From Paenibacillus sp. 481 (GTDB taxonomy: Bacteria > Bacillota > Bacilli > Paenibacillales > Paenibacillaceae), in contig NZ_CP075175.1 in NCBI RefSeq assembly GCF_021223605.1, forward strand, positions 5,349,501 through 5,413,500: a stretch of DNA of 64,000 nt, written 5' to 3'. The notes under the pieces are model-generated. The model was not told the DNA's origin. It saw only the letters and a program-made list of their open reading frames with translations, and searched no databases. The position numbers and the translations under genes are program-made. Shown here in pieces: positions 9,547 through 19,375 of this stretch (positions are counted from its first letter, which is position 1; each line of letters begins with the position of its first letter).

Positions 9547-10275
9547 CTAAGCGACCATTCTTGCTTCAAAGCGATGTACCGTAAAATGAAAGGATCTATA
9601 TTCAAACCGCGCCTGTGTCGCTGTCGAATAAGCACTCACTACATGCAGAACTTCTGGCTCTCCTTGAACAAGACTGATAACCTCGTCTACTTCCCCATTC
9701 ACATATGCCGCTGCAAGTGCACTCAGCCTAGATTGAGCTTCTTCCTCAAGTACAGGAGATTCATGTTCAACGTCATACTCCACAGCTTGAAGTGCTTTAC
9801 GCGCACGATGATAGGCAGCCTTTACAGCACCTTCTGTCATCTGAAGCTTTTCAGCTGCGTCTGCCACGGAATACCCTAATACACTTCGCATCAGCATGAC
9901 CGTTCTTTGTAGGGGAGACAAATGTTTCATCAGATAATGAAAGGCCGTCTCTATATTTAGAGTACCGCTATCCAACACGTTATCCCCTTCCCCCTTGGCC
10001 TGCTCCCGTTCCTTGTTCAGAATTCGGTCGAATACTTTTTTCCGACGTACCTGATCAATCCACGCATTCTTAGCTGTCCGCAATAGTAACGCTTCAGGGT
10101 TGTTGTGCTGCTGCCCATTCATTTTTTCGAGAAGTTTCACCCATGTATCTTGCACCAAATCGTCGGAATCCCATACAGATTGTGTGAGAGAAAGACAGTA
10201 GCGATTGAGAAGAGCGTTCAACTGCTCCAGATTATGATCTTCCGGCCCATGCGATGTATATAAAGGATTAGCCAT
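9547..10275 (-). CDS. ECF-type RNA polymerase sigma factor
   Basis: 242 residues. Sigma-70 region 2 is visible as DSDDLVQDTWVKLLEK and region 4 as LSPLQRTVMLMRSVLGYSVADAAEKLQMTEGAVKAAYHRARKAL-like helices (about 117-165). The remaining 75 residues resemble the short C-terminal extension of ECF41/SigJ-like sigma factors, which often control activity without an anti-sigma factor; no anti-sigma gene is adjacent here. ATG at 10275 with GGAAAGGAG about 13 bases upstream (slightly long). Divergent from clpP. Target genes cannot be named. Confidence 0.85.
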   Translation of the reverse strand: MANPLYTSHGPEDHNLEQLNALLNRYCLSLTQSVWDSDDLVQDTWVKLLEKMNGQQHNNPEALLLRTAKNAWIDQVRRKKVFDRILNKEREQAKGEGDNVLDSGTLNIETAFHYLMKHLSPLQRTVMLMRSVLGYSVADAAEKLQMTEGAVKAAYHRARKALQAVEYDVEHESPVLEEEAQSRLSALAAAYVNGEVDEVISLVQGEPEVLHVVSAYSTATQARFEYRSFHFTVHRFEARMVA

Positions 10276-10446
10276 CTTTCACAGTCAACTCCTTTCCATT
10301 CTGTAAATGATCTTGATATGTAAACGAACGAAGCATTCATTAAGTTACGCTAAACTCATCATTTTTTTATGACACCGACTCCGTATCTTTTGACATGATG
10401 GATTCGTTTACAAGTTGTTAAATGACTCAACTACAGGAGGCGTATC

Positions 10447-11031
10447 ATGTCCAGTTATATCCCATATGTTGTCGAACAATCGAGCCGCGGTGAAAGATCC
10501 TACGATATTTATTCTAGACTACTGAAGGATCGGATTGTGTTTGTAGGTTCTGAAATTAATGATCCATTGGCTAACAGCATTATTGCACAACTCCTTTTAT
10601 TGGCGGCCGAAGACGCGGATAAAGACATTTTCATGTATATTAATAGCCCGGGAGGCTCGGTAAGTGCTGGTTTTGGTATATATGATACGATGCAGTACAT
10701 TAAGCCACAAATTCATACCATCTGCACGGGCTTCGCCGCTTCGTTCGGTTCCATGTTGCTGCTCGCTGGGGCCAAAGGTAAACGGTTTGCGCTCCCCAAC
10801 AGTGAAATTATGATTCATCAGCCGCATGGGGGCGCTCAAGGTCAAGCAAGCGATATTGCGATCAGTGCGAAACGTATTCTCAGAACGCGCGCGAAAATTG
10901 TGCAAATCACAGCAGAGCAGACGGGTCAGCCAATTGAAAAAATAGAAAGCGATATGGATCGAGATTACTTCATGTCTGCAGAGGAAGCTGTAGAGTACGG
11001 CATCATCGATAAGGTGCTCACATCGATCTAA
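10447..11031 (+). CDS. clpP: ATP-dependent Clp protease proteolytic subunit (paralogue)
   Basis: 194-residue serine peptidase that forms tetradecameric barrels with Clp ATPases. Triad Ser99 ([11 protein letters not shown]), His124 (IMIHQPHGG), Asp173 ([10 protein letters not shown]). AGGAGG before the ATG. The nucleophile loop reads SFGSM instead of the SMGAF of the main housekeeping ClpP, which suggests the second ClpP paralogue often found in Paenibacillus. No CtsR heptad repeats were seen in front of it, in line with a non-heat-shock role (inference). Monocistronic with a strong terminator. Confidence 0.93.
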   Translation: MSSYIPYVVEQSSRGERSYDIYSRLLKDRIVFVGSEINDPLANSIIAQLLLLAAEDADKDIFMYINSPGGSVSAGFGIYDTMQYIKPQIHTICTGFAASFGSMLLLAGAKGKRFALPNSEIMIHQPHGGAQGQASDIAISAKRILRTRAKIVQITAEQTGQPIEKIESDMDRDYFMSAEEAVEYGIIDKVLTSI

Positions 11032-11318
11032 GCTTATTTTGACGAAGCCACCGAGAGGTGGCTTTTTGTGTTCCTTCCCTTATAAACTACTTGTTTCGAG
11101 CGAAGCGATTTGCATTAACCTGCACCGGAGTCATTTTTTTCCGAACCATTCATACAACCACATAGATAGCACTTTTATGATGAGATACGCAATCGTTATA
11201 AAAGGATTCGAATTGGCACCTAAGAAGTGAGGTGGTATAATTTGGTGAGTGCATGCATTCGTCATGATATCAACCCTCGACTGGGTTAAACGATTTTCAA
11301 ATGAGGGGGTACGTACCT
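11032..11318. other. intergenic region clpP-membrane protein
   Basis: Holds the clpP terminator. The 63-codon frame at 11039-11230 overlaps that hairpin and has no ribosome site. Nothing else recognised. Confidence 0.4.
11045..11067 (+). terminator. rho-independent terminator after clpP
   Basis: AAGCCACC (11045-11052) pairs with GGTGGCTT (11057-11064), 4-base loop, then a T run. Confidence 0.92.
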
Positions 11319-12524
11319 ATGGCATTATCCTTTATGATGTTTGGTAGTCTTGTCTGGCTTGGTTTATACATCAGTAACCGCGATAAACATAACAAGCTGT
11401 TTCTGATTTGCGGATTCTGCTTGATGTTAGCAGCTGTAAGTATCGGATCAACTTTAGTGCTCTCTGCTAGTGATTTACTCGTTTCTTCATTCTTGTTCCC
11501 CCTACTGTGTCTGCATTTATCCTTTATCGCTTGGTTGATCGCTGCGTTAGGTGCTTGTGCAGCTAAAGAGGAAGAATCTCAGAAGAACATCTTACTATGG
11601 AAGAAGCTTAGTCCGAGTGATTCGATCATTGCGGCGCTTACTCTGCTCCTATATGCCATTATTGCGGTAAATGGGTGGATGGGGTCGTGGAACTTCGCTG
11701 TTGAATGGCTCTTGATCCTGCTGGGGTTAACTTTAAGCTTATTTACTATTCGTCTATTGATAAAAGAATTGAAAGCACAAGGTGAAGCATGGCTACCTGA
11801 CCTTCTTCGATCCTTAGATTATTCGGTCATATTTACCGCAATATTTTCTGGTCAAGTCGTCGTCGTCATTCAGCTCAGTGCGGACTGGAGTAGTACAACG
11901 GTGATGTTGTTACTACTCAGCATCTGTATCTCGGTCGCTTTTCAAGTGTTCGTGTATCCGATCCGCGCCTTATTGGATAGCATCGCCTTCGCCACATTCC
12001 CGAAGCTACGTGAAGAACGTGCCCACTTGCGTATGGTCGAAGATGTTCAAGTTCGTGTGGACGAGCAAGCGGAGCCAGAAGAAATGGATGAAGAAGAGCT
12101 TTACCGACACACACGACGTGCATTAAGCCAATTTGGCGATCTGCAACGGTTAGCGACTAGTCCACTTACCCAACTAAAGCTAATTGAAAAAAGACTGCGC
12201 GACCGCGGTGCAGATGATGATGTGGTGGAACGGGCAATCGAGCTAAAAACCGTCCTCCTTGAAAGCATCGGGCATTTAAAGCCGAGACAAGATGAAGCTT
12301 TCGGTACCGCAGATGAATGGCGGTATTATAATGCGCTATATTATCCTTATATCGTTGGGATAAAGCCTTACAGCTTGCGATATTCGGCGGATAAATTGGA
12401 TGCCTCCTCTTTGGAAGCATTCGAGTGGTTTCGAACGTATGTACCTGAACGAACATACTACAATTGGCAAAATGCTGGTGCCAAATTAGTCGCGCTTCGG
12501 CTGAAGGAAAAAAACGCATGTTAA
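11319..12524 (+). CDS. membrane protein of unknown function with cytoplasmic C-terminal domain
   Basis: 401 residues from the ATG at 11319, which follows GAGGGGGT; the in-frame ATG at 11301 would overlap that site. The first 230 residues contain about seven hydrophobic segments, from FMMFGSLVWLGLYI onward. The acidic linker EEMDEEELYRH leads to an alpha-helical soluble domain ending near the C-terminus in YYNWQNAGAKLVALRLKEK. The layout (membrane sensor plus helical soluble domain) resembles some sensor or regulator proteins, but no catalytic motif of a histidine kinase or cyclase is present. Function unknown; monocistronic. Confidence 0.75.
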   Translation: MALSFMMFGSLVWLGLYISNRDKHNKLFLICGFCLMLAAVSIGSTLVLSASDLLVSSFLFPLLCLHLSFIAWLIAALGACAAKEEESQKNILLWKKLSPSDSIIAALTLLLYAIIAVNGWMGSWNFAVEWLLILLGLTLSLFTIRLLIKELKAQGEAWLPDLLRSLDYSVIFTAIFSGQVVVVIQLSADWSSTTVMLLLLSICISVAFQVFVYPIRALLDSIAFATFPKLREERAHLRMVEDVQVRVDEQAEPEEMDEEELYRHTRRALSQFGDLQRLATSPLTQLKLIEKRLRDRGADDDVVERAIELKTVLLESIGHLKPRQDEAFGTADEWRYYNALYYPYIVGIKPYSLRYSADKLDASSLEAFEWFRTYVPERTYYNWQNAGAKLVALRLKEKNAC

Positions 12525-12760
12525 TGTCAACACGATCGTGTTCCTCAAATGGTCCGAAGTGAAATTTGAAACCCACCAATTAATTATGTTGCTAGTGTAC
12601 ATCGTAATCTTACGTAATAGCTCATGCTAAAAAGACTTTGTCTATCTTAAACAAACTAGCCTCCCCCCTTTACTTGCATGATTAATTAAATCATCCAGTA
12701 CAGCAGCATCGCCAGCTACTCCGTGAAGATTTCCATTTTAAAGATACATAAATTCACTCG

Positions 12761-12796
12761 TACAACAATTTCACAAATTTGTGAAACGTTGTTGTA
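12761..12796. repeat. nested inverted repeat
   Basis: Outer arms TACAACAA (12761-12768) and TTGTTGTA (12789-12796) enclose the perfect palindrome TTCACAAATTTGTGAA (12770-12785). There is no T run. It lies between two convergent genes, so an operator role is not obvious. Confidence 0.8.
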
Positions 12797-12824
12797 AAGT
12801 ATCCTTTATATACGTGAATAACGC

Positions 12825-12869
12825 CAAAAAAATACCAAACAGTGAGAACGTTAGATCACTGTTTGGTAT
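12825..12869 (-). terminator. terminator of the cnt operon
   Basis: 14-bp perfect arms ATACCAAACAGTGA (12832-12845) and TCACTGTTTGGTAT (12856-12869). On the minus strand a run of T follows. It is about 60 bases past the cntE stop. Confidence 0.92.
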
Positions 12870-12927
12870 CGATCAAGTTAAAACCACTTAGTAGCACGTG
12901 TTATTCTCATGTTTTTCACCGTCTTAA

Positions 12928-14136
12928 CTACTCTCGTCGTCTAGCATTAAGGTAGCTCAGACGACGGCCGCTAGCGAGCACAGTCACTACAGCGACCAAT
13001 GAAATACACGCGCATACGGTGTACATAGCGGAATAAGACAATAGGTCTGCGACAGGTCCCATCACCACGCTACCTAGTACGACGCCAAAATCAGACGTTG
13101 CAATAAACAACCCGATTGCCATATTTCGAGATGCTACCGGCAGCACAAAAGTTAAATACGTTACTAGTATCGGATAGAGCAACGCCATCCCCAAACCTAG
13201 CATAACAGCTCCTGCATACATAAACAGTGCTCCATTAAAAGCAGCCAGCGCCAAAAGCTGCACACCTACCCCTGTACACAACAGTAGACCCGCTACTAAG
13301 CGAGCATGCCAGTTCCCGTCTGAAGGTATTTTTTTACGTAGTGTATACCTGGACAATACGATTACTCCTGCCTGCAGCGTCAAGTAAATACCCGCATCAC
13401 CAACTCCACTTTCCTTGCTATAGAGCGTAATGAACGATATGACCGCGCCAAAGCTGATAGAGGCAACGAGCATCGCTGTGCCGCAAACAAGAAATGCACG
13501 ATTGGTTCGCAACTGTCTTATTTGCGTCAACATAGGCTCCTGCACCTTCTCGCCCTCCGGCTTGTTCGAAGCAGAGGATAGTGGTGCATTGTATCCCACG
13601 ATGATTGTAGCAAACCCGATGATGATCATGGCGGCCGTAAATGCACTCATCCCGCCCCAATTCCATATCGATAAGGCTGCTAAAGGCCCGATTAACGTCG
13701 GTAACATACCCGCTAACAAATACAGCGATATGCCCTGTGAGCGCTCTTTTTCAGGAAGCGTATCAACGATACCCATTTGCAACGCCAAGGAAAAGAAGGC
13801 TGTCGTTACGCCTTGCATCGCTCTAATCGCAAAATACCATTCGAGTCCGGATATCGGGTACAACGCTAAAATAACGACGTTCGCGATTAGAAGCGTGCGC
13901 AGAACGAGCAACGGGCCGAAGCGATGAACGATGCTCCCTGCCCATGGACGACAGAGCATGCTGGTCATCATATAAGAACCCATCATAATGCCAATTTCAG
14001 CGTTACTTGCGCCTTCGGTCTCGCTGCGCAAAGGTACAATGATATTTAAAATTGAATTTGCACTAAAGAATAGAAATGTAATTACGCAGAGCCGAATAAT
14101 GGATGCGGATGTGTACGTTGAGAGACTTCTGTTCAT
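12928..14136 (-). CDS. cntE: MFS exporter, CntE-type metallophore efflux
   Basis: 402 residues with 12 predicted membrane segments and the loop between helices 2 and 3 typical of DHA1 MFS exporters. In Staphylococcus aureus CntE exports staphylopine, and it is the last gene of cntKLMABCDFE. The same position after cntF supports the name here; the sequence alone would only say MFS drug/metabolite exporter. AAGGGAG precedes the ATG. It is 92 bases after cntF, before a strong terminator. Confidence 0.75.
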   Translation of the reverse strand: MNRSLSTYTSASIIRLCVITFLFFSANSILNIIVPLRSETEGASNAEIGIMMGSYMMTSMLCRPWAGSIVHRFGPLLVLRTLLIANVVILALYPISGLEWYFAIRAMQGVTTAFFSLALQMGIVDTLPEKERSQGISLYLLAGMLPTLIGPLAALSIWNWGGMSAFTAAMIIIGFATIIVGYNAPLSSASNKPEGEKVQEPMLTQIRQLRTNRAFLVCGTAMLVASISFGAVISFITLYSKESGVGDAGIYLTLQAGVIVLSRYTLRKKIPSDGNWHARLVAGLLLCTGVGVQLLALAAFNGALFMYAGAVMLGLGMALLYPILVTYLTFVLPVASRNMAIGLFIATSDFGVVLGSVVMGPVADLLSYSAMYTVCACISLVAVVTVLASGRRLSYLNARRRE

Positions 14137-14228
14137 TTCCGCACACGACTCCCTTCAAGTGTAGAACATCTGCGTCGCACATCATAAAAACTTGGAAGAA
14201 GGGTTAACGTAATCTTCCACACGCCGTG

Positions 14229-15047
14229 TCATGAAAACGTAACTGGCTTAATTTGTCGATCTCTTGGATGCTCAGCAAGAACGGATTGCAACAAATTTCT
14301 CACCGTGGGATGAGATGAAGCAAAAATGTGATCTTTTTGATCGAATCGTCCCACCAACATTCCTTGATCCATGACCGCCAATCCATCCGAAATCGAGTAA
14401 GCCGCTTTAATATCATGGGTAATAAACAGATAAGAAAGGCCGAATGACAACTTCAAATCATTTAACAATTTTAATATGTGAGCCTGATTTACCATATCCA
14501 AGCTACTTACGGACTCATCTAGTACAATCAGCTTTGGTTTCAACGCAATGGCTCTTGCAATATTAATTCGTTGCAGTTGTCCTCCGCTAAACTGATGTGG
14601 AAATTTCGGCATATCCCCTGCTTGAAGGCCAACCATCTCCAACAATTCACCGATTGTTCGCTTTAATTCACGCGATGACATCGACTCGTAGTTATCCAGT
14701 GGTTCCCCAATTATCTGTTCTGCTGACATTCTTGGATTTACCGCTGAGTAGCAATCCTGAAACACGACTTGAAGATCTCTTCGAAGCGATTTACGGGCGC
14801 GTGCATTCAAGTGATAAAAATCTTGTCCACGAAAAATAACCTGACCCTGCTGCGGTTTTTCTAATCCAAGAATTACTTTCCCCAATGTGCTTTTCCCCGC
14901 ACCGCTAGTTCCCAACAGACCTAGACAAAACCCTTCATCAATCGTGATAGAAACGTTGGAAAGGACCGTTGTTCTCCGACGTGGCGCTCCAAAGAGTGTA
15001 TGTTTTCCATAAGTATGGGTTACATCTTTCACTTCCAGCAAACTCAT
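14229..15047 (-). CDS. cntF: ABC transporter ATPase, CntF/NikE type
   Basis: 272 residues from the ATG at 15047 (GGGGTCGGGGT upstream); an in-frame start 15 bases earlier is less likely. Walker A GTSGAGKS, signature LSGGQLQR-type (FSGGQLQRINIARA), Walker B LIVLDESVS. Energises import by CntBC of the opine-metallophore/metal complex brought by CntA. Together with CntD it is the usual pair of unlike ATPases of Opp/Dpp/Nik systems. Confidence 0.82.
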   Translation of the reverse strand: MSLLEVKDVTHTYGKHTLFGAPRRRTTVLSNVSITIDEGFCLGLLGTSGAGKSTLGKVILGLEKPQQGQVIFRGQDFYHLNARARKSLRRDLQVVFQDCYSAVNPRMSAEQIIGEPLDNYESMSSRELKRTIGELLEMVGLQAGDMPKFPHQFSGGQLQRINIARAIALKPKLIVLDESVSSLDMVNQAHILKLLNDLKLSFGLSYLFITHDIKAAYSISDGLAVMDQGMLVGRFDQKDHIFASSHPTVRNLLQSVLAEHPRDRQIKPVTFS

Positions 15048-15080
15048 ATACCCCGACCCCATTTGTAAAAATGCAATCTA

Positions 15081-15902
15081 CTAAGCCTTCTCCATAACAT
15101 GTTTTTTCGGCAATTTCAGTCTGGCATTTAGCAATTTTTTTGTATACTCATGCTGTGGGTAATCAAACAATTGGAACACATCCGCCTGTTCAACAATCTT
15201 TCCTTGATGCATAACAACAACCTCATCAGCCATTTCGGAAATGACACTCAGATCATGTGATATTAATAGAATCGTTGTACCGCATTCCTCCCGTAGACGA
15301 TGCAATTCTCTTAACACTTGCAACTGATTGACTACATCCAATGCGGTCGTTGGCTCATCGGCAATGACAACAGCGGGTCGCAGGCACATGGATATCGCAA
15401 TCATGACCCGCTGTAGCATCCCTCCGCTCAGTTGAAAAGGGTAGCGTTTCATCAGGCCGGACGGATCGGGCAAATTCATTCGCTCTAGTGAAGATACCCC
15501 TAGTTCGAATGCTTGTTTCTTCGTGAGCAAAGTATGCGCGCGAATGGTCTCTATAAATTGACTTCCTATCGTATGTACGGGAGTAAAGGCGCTCATCGGA
15601 TTTTGCATAATGAACGCAAGTTCTTTGCCGCGAATTCGCCGCATCTCTTCCTGATGCAATCCAATCAGCTCACGACCATTTAATTGAATACTACCTTCCA
15701 CGATTGATTCTCGATCTAGCAGCTGTAGCAGGGAGTTGCAGGTAACGGTTTTACCGCTACCGCTCTCTCCCACAAGACCGAGTACTTGGCCCTTTTTTAA
15801 ATCAAAATGAATATCTTGAATCAAAGTAAGCATGCCCTGTTCGGCTTTTACTTTAACGCTCAGACCACGTACCTGCAATACTATCTGATGTTGTTCAGCC
15901 AT
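15081..15902 (-). CDS. cntD: ABC transporter ATPase, CntD/NikD type
   Basis: 273 residues from the ATG at 15902, preceded by AGGA at suitable distance; the upstream ATG at 15911 overlaps that site. Walker A GESGSGKT, signature LSGGMLQR, Walker B AVVIADEPTTALD, switch His in LLISHDLSV. It starts 15 bases after the cntC stop. Pairs with CntF. Confidence 0.82.
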   Translation of the reverse strand: MAEQHQIVLQVRGLSVKVKAEQGMLTLIQDIHFDLKKGQVLGLVGESGSGKTVTCNSLLQLLDRESIVEGSIQLNGRELIGLHQEEMRRIRGKELAFIMQNPMSAFTPVHTIGSQFIETIRAHTLLTKKQAFELGVSSLERMNLPDPSGLMKRYPFQLSGGMLQRVMIAISMCLRPAVVIADEPTTALDVVNQLQVLRELHRLREECGTTILLISHDLSVISEMADEVVVMHQGKIVEQADVFQLFDYPQHEYTKKLLNARLKLPKKHVMEKA

Positions 15903-15917
15903 TATTCTCATTCCTAT

Positions 15918-16751
15918 TCAAAAACGTTTTTTTACCCCTAATCGATTCGATAAAGCTTCGCCAAGTAAATTAAAATTAATCACAACGATCAAGATTAATA
16001 ATCCCGGGTACAGCATTAGCTCCGGAGAACTTCGAATAAAAGCTTTTCCTTCATGAATCATAGCCCCCCATTCAGGCGTTGGTGGCTGTATGCCCAAACC
16101 TAAAAATGACAGAGCAGAAATATCCATGATAGCCCAGCCCATTTCCAAAGTTCCAATCACAACGATGGGCGGCAGCACATTGGGGATGATATGCTGCCTC
16201 ATAATTTTCCAGCGCGAGGAGCCGCTTATGCGGGCCGCCGTAATAAAATGGCGTTCCTTTAAACTGACAACTAAGCTCCGAAACATTCGAGCATAATGAA
16301 CCCACTGAACGAGTAATAGAGCAAACACGATTTGTGCTAATCCGGGACCGAAAATCCCAACAATCCCTAGGACGAGCACAAGATTCGGAAACGCCATTAC
16401 CCCATCACAAAATCGCATCAATATGGCATCAACCCAGCCGCCAGCGTATCCTGCCACCATTCCGACGATCAGTCCTATTCCTAAGGAAGCGACAAAGACC
16501 AAGAAGACCAAGCCTAACGATATTCGGGCCCCGTGTATAAGACGAGACAGGTTGTCGCGTCCTAGATGGTCTGTCCCCAAAAGATGCTCAGTCGTTGGCG
16601 GCTGCAACTTCAGTGCTAAATTCACTTTGACTGGATCATGCGGGGAAATCCATGGCGCCAAAATGGTAATCATAAAAAAAATAAATAATATGAATGAGCA
16701 TATGGCAATCGCTTTCCGGCCTCTAAGGACGGTCTGTACATATCCAATCAA
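15918..16751 (-). CDS. cntC: ABC transporter permease, CntC/NikC type
   Basis: 277 residues, binding-protein-dependent permease with N-terminal OppC-like segment (HDPVKVNLALKLQPPTTEHLLGTDHLGRD) and the EAA loop near AARISGSSRWKIMRQHIIPN. About six membrane helices. It begins with TTG at 16751, overlapping the cntB stop as TTGA, so translation is coupled. Confidence 0.84.
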   Translation of the reverse strand: MIGYVQTVLRGRKAIAICSFILFIFFMITILAPWISPHDPVKVNLALKLQPPTTEHLLGTDHLGRDNLSRLIHGARISLGLVFLVFVASLGIGLIVGMVAGYAGGWVDAILMRFCDGVMAFPNLVLVLGIVGIFGPGLAQIVFALLLVQWVHYARMFRSLVVSLKERHFITAARISGSSRWKIMRQHIIPNVLPPIVVIGTLEMGWAIMDISALSFLGLGIQPPTPEWGAMIHEGKAFIRSSPELMLYPGLLILIVVINFNLLGEALSNRLGVKKRF

Positions 16752-17692
16752 TGATCGGTTCTTCCCTTCAAAGAAATTCGGGGGTCCAAGTACAGCTGCA
16801 CCACATCAACGATCAGGTTGCATACAAGGAATAGACACGCAGCGATGAACACGTAGCATTGAATAACCGGAATGTCCCGATTAAATATCGCCTCTACAAA
16901 ATATCGTCCAATCCCCGGCCACGAAAACACTTGCTCCACGATTATAGTTCCTGTAAGCAATTTACCTAAGTTCATTCCTAAGCCAGTAATGACGGGGGAA
17001 ATGGCAATTCTCATGACATGTTTCAGCATGATGACTTTCTCTTTAATTCCCCGCGTTCTGGCGTACAACACATAGGATTCCTGCAACTGCTCCAACACGT
17101 TTTCTCGCAAGAGACGTGTATAGATGGCGATCAGCGCAAAAGACAACGTTAACGTAGGCAGTACTAGATGCTTCCAAGTACCATTACCATCTACAGGCAA
17201 CCAATCAAGCCGAACAGAGAAGAAAAAGATGAATAAATACCCCAGCCAAAACTGAGGAATAGAAGCGCCGAAATAAGAAAGTATTCTGCTAACTACATCT
17301 ATCCAGCTATTTTTATAAATAGCGGACAAAAAACCGAGCAGCACACTAACAGTGATCGTTAAACAAATACTGCTTATGGCCAACTGAAGTGTCGCAGACA
17401 ATCGGAGTGCAACTTCCTGCCATACAGGTTTGTTCGTTAAATAAGATGTGCCAAAATCAAGTTGGGCTATTTTCATTACCATTTGAAAATATTGAACGGG
17501 CAATGGCTGATCAAGGCCAAATTCATGTCTTTTCTCAGCTAGAAGCTCCTCTGTCGGATGAATATGAGCAGCAGACAAATAAGCTTCAGCTGGATCCACA
17601 GGCGACATCTGAATGAGTACAAAACTAACTAGTGTAGCAAAGAGAATCATAGGAATGATAGCAAGCATTCTTTTTCCGATATAAGCGCCCAT
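16748..17692 (-). CDS. cntB: ABC transporter permease, CntB/NikB type
   Basis: 314 residues, OppB-family permease. N-terminal helix followed by the conserved MSPVDPAEAY periplasmic-side motif, six helices, and the EAA loop YARTRGIKEKVIMLKHVM. It forms the channel with CntC. Ribosome site GGGAGGAT. Only 23 bases after cntA. Confidence 0.84.
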   Translation of the reverse strand: MGAYIGKRMLAIIPMILFATLVSFVLIQMSPVDPAEAYLSAAHIHPTEELLAEKRHEFGLDQPLPVQYFQMVMKIAQLDFGTSYLTNKPVWQEVALRLSATLQLAISSICLTITVSVLLGFLSAIYKNSWIDVVSRILSYFGASIPQFWLGYLFIFFFSVRLDWLPVDGNGTWKHLVLPTLTLSFALIAIYTRLLRENVLEQLQESYVLYARTRGIKEKVIMLKHVMRIAISPVITGLGMNLGKLLTGTIIVEQVFSWPGIGRYFVEAIFNRDIPVIQCYVFIAACLFLVCNLIVDVVQLYLDPRISLKGRTDH

Positions 17693-17715
17693 AAAAAGGA
17701 ATATCCTCCCACCGA

Positions 17716-19347
17716 TTACTTGCTGATTTCAATGCCAGTGAATGGATGATCCCACCGACTTGCCGGAATCGTAACATTTTTCAAGTGCTTCTGGTACACC
17801 ATGGTTTGCTTAATATAAGATACGGGCATGATGACCGATTGCTCATGCAATGTCTTCAGAATCGAGGTATACAGCTTCTGGCGTTCTGCCTCATCTGTAG
17901 AGGAAAGCGCTGCATGTATTTGCTGATCCAGCTCTTGTTTGATCGGTAAGCGGGAATGGGCTTCTGAAATACCCGTTCCTTTCTCCTGTACAGCGTTGAT
18001 AAGGGAATGCGGATCGTACGGTACCCCGTAATTGAACCAGAAGTACACTTCAAACTGACCCTCTCTTAAACGTTTCGCTTGAAGCATCAATTCAAGACCT
18101 GTAATGTTCAGCTTGACGCCAATCATTCCCCATTCGGCCTGAACGGTTTCCGCCATTGCTTTTTGAATCGGATCGCTTTTATCGTAGATCAATTCCAGCT
18201 CTAGTGGTTGACCATTTTTCTCCCGCACGGTTTTACCAGCTTCCAGCTTCCAGCCCGCTTCTTCCAAGTAATTATTCGCCTTTTCAACATGATAGTCTAT
18301 CGGTTCAACATCGAGATTGGCGTAAGGATAGTTTTTAGACAATATGTTGTCAGCCTTATCCTCTAATCCCGCCGTTATCCCTTCTACCATGGCCTTTTTG
18401 TTAAATCCGTGCTGAAGGGCTAACCGCACACGATGGTCCGCGAGTTTATCATTTAGCGCGTTAAATACCAAGCTTCTTGTGCCTACTGGCTCAGATAGGT
18501 TAGTTTCGTATTTACCTGAACTTTTCAGTTGCTTGAAGGCATCCAAACTGATGGCTCCTTCGCCAAAAATTAAATCCAGTTCCCCTTTTTCAAATGCAAG
18601 CACACGCGTCTCGCCATCAGGAATAATCTTCACTTTAATCTTGTCGATCTTCGGACTCTCACCCCAATAATGCGGGTTTTTAGTGAACTCTGCATACTGG
18701 TCTTGCTTGTAGTCAGATAGTAGCCATGGCCCGGTTCCTACCGGTTTCTTCACACCAACAGCGGTATCTCCACCATCTGGGAAACCAGCTTCGCCAAGAA
18801 AACGGAAAGGACGTACCGAGGCCAAGTCTTGCAAGGCTGGATAATAAGGTTTTGTCAGCGTCATTTTAAACGTATACTTGTCCACCGCCTCCGTTTTCTC
18901 AATAACTTTTGCGACTCCGAGCCAGCTGTGTGTTTTTTTATGTTTGATGACTGCATCGAAATTCTTTTTTACAATGGCTGAGTCAAATGGAGTTCCGTCA
19001 GAAAATTTGACATTTGGGCGGAGCTTGAAGGTATAACTTTTACCGTCTTTTGATATGGCCCATGATTCGGCTAAGTACGGCTCAAGCTTGCCTCCCTCCT
19101 GATATTTGATCAATGGCTCGTATACCATCGATTGGGTAAATAATTGAGAGGGATAGTAAACATGTGGATTCATCGGGCCAATATCTCTTACCCAAGATAC
19201 CGTCACTGATTTTTCTTCTTGAGACGTTCCCGTGTGGCTAGTCGAAGCACTTTCTTGTTTTGTACAACCTAGGACAAAAACCATAAGTAGAAGCAAAATC
19301 ATTACAGCAGCCCCGGGCATTCCGACATTTTTTTCTCTTTTGACCAT
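17716..19347 (-). CDS. cntA: metallophore/nickel-type substrate-binding lipoprotein, CntA-like
   Basis: 543 residues from the ATG at 19347, chosen because GAGGAG lies nine bases upstream; an in-frame start at 19368 would take in that site. Lipobox VLGC with lipidated Cys28. SBP_bac_5 fold: DIGPMNPHVYYPSQLF, GTPFDSAIVKKNFDAV, ASVRPFRFLGE and VGTGPWLL. The RPFRF stretch is typical of NikA/CntA proteins rather than peptide binders. It binds a staphylopine-like opine-metal complex (or Ni/Co/Zn chelate) on the outer face of the membrane. First gene of the operon, under a Fur box. Confidence 0.82.
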   Translation of the reverse strand: MVKREKNVGMPGAAVMILLLLMVFVLGCTKQESASTSHTGTSQEEKSVTVSWVRDIGPMNPHVYYPSQLFTQSMVYEPLIKYQEGGKLEPYLAESWAISKDGKSYTFKLRPNVKFSDGTPFDSAIVKKNFDAVIKHKKTHSWLGVAKVIEKTEAVDKYTFKMTLTKPYYPALQDLASVRPFRFLGEAGFPDGGDTAVGVKKPVGTGPWLLSDYKQDQYAEFTKNPHYWGESPKIDKIKVKIIPDGETRVLAFEKGELDLIFGEGAISLDAFKQLKSSGKYETNLSEPVGTRSLVFNALNDKLADHRVRLALQHGFNKKAMVEGITAGLEDKADNILSKNYPYANLDVEPIDYHVEKANNYLEEAGWKLEAGKTVREKNGQPLELELIYDKSDPIQKAMAETVQAEWGMIGVKLNITGLELMLQAKRLREGQFEVYFWFNYGVPYDPHSLINAVQEKGTGISEAHSRLPIKQELDQQIHAALSSTDEAERQKLYTSILKTLHEQSVIMPVSYIKQTMVYQKHLKNVTIPASRWDHPFTGIEISK

Positions 19348-19375
19348 GAAGTATGTACTCCTCTGCAATTATATT

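Larger units (their letters stand above)
12525..12927. other. intergenic region between convergent genes
   Basis: Separates the membrane protein gene from cntE. It contains a compound inverted repeat at 12761-12796 and the cnt operon terminator. No gene seen. Confidence 0.5.

Noticed and set aside
10276..10446. CtsR heptad repeats before clpP
   Set aside because: Looked for tandem GTCAAA-type heptads; only a single TTTTGACA is present, which does not make a CtsR operator.
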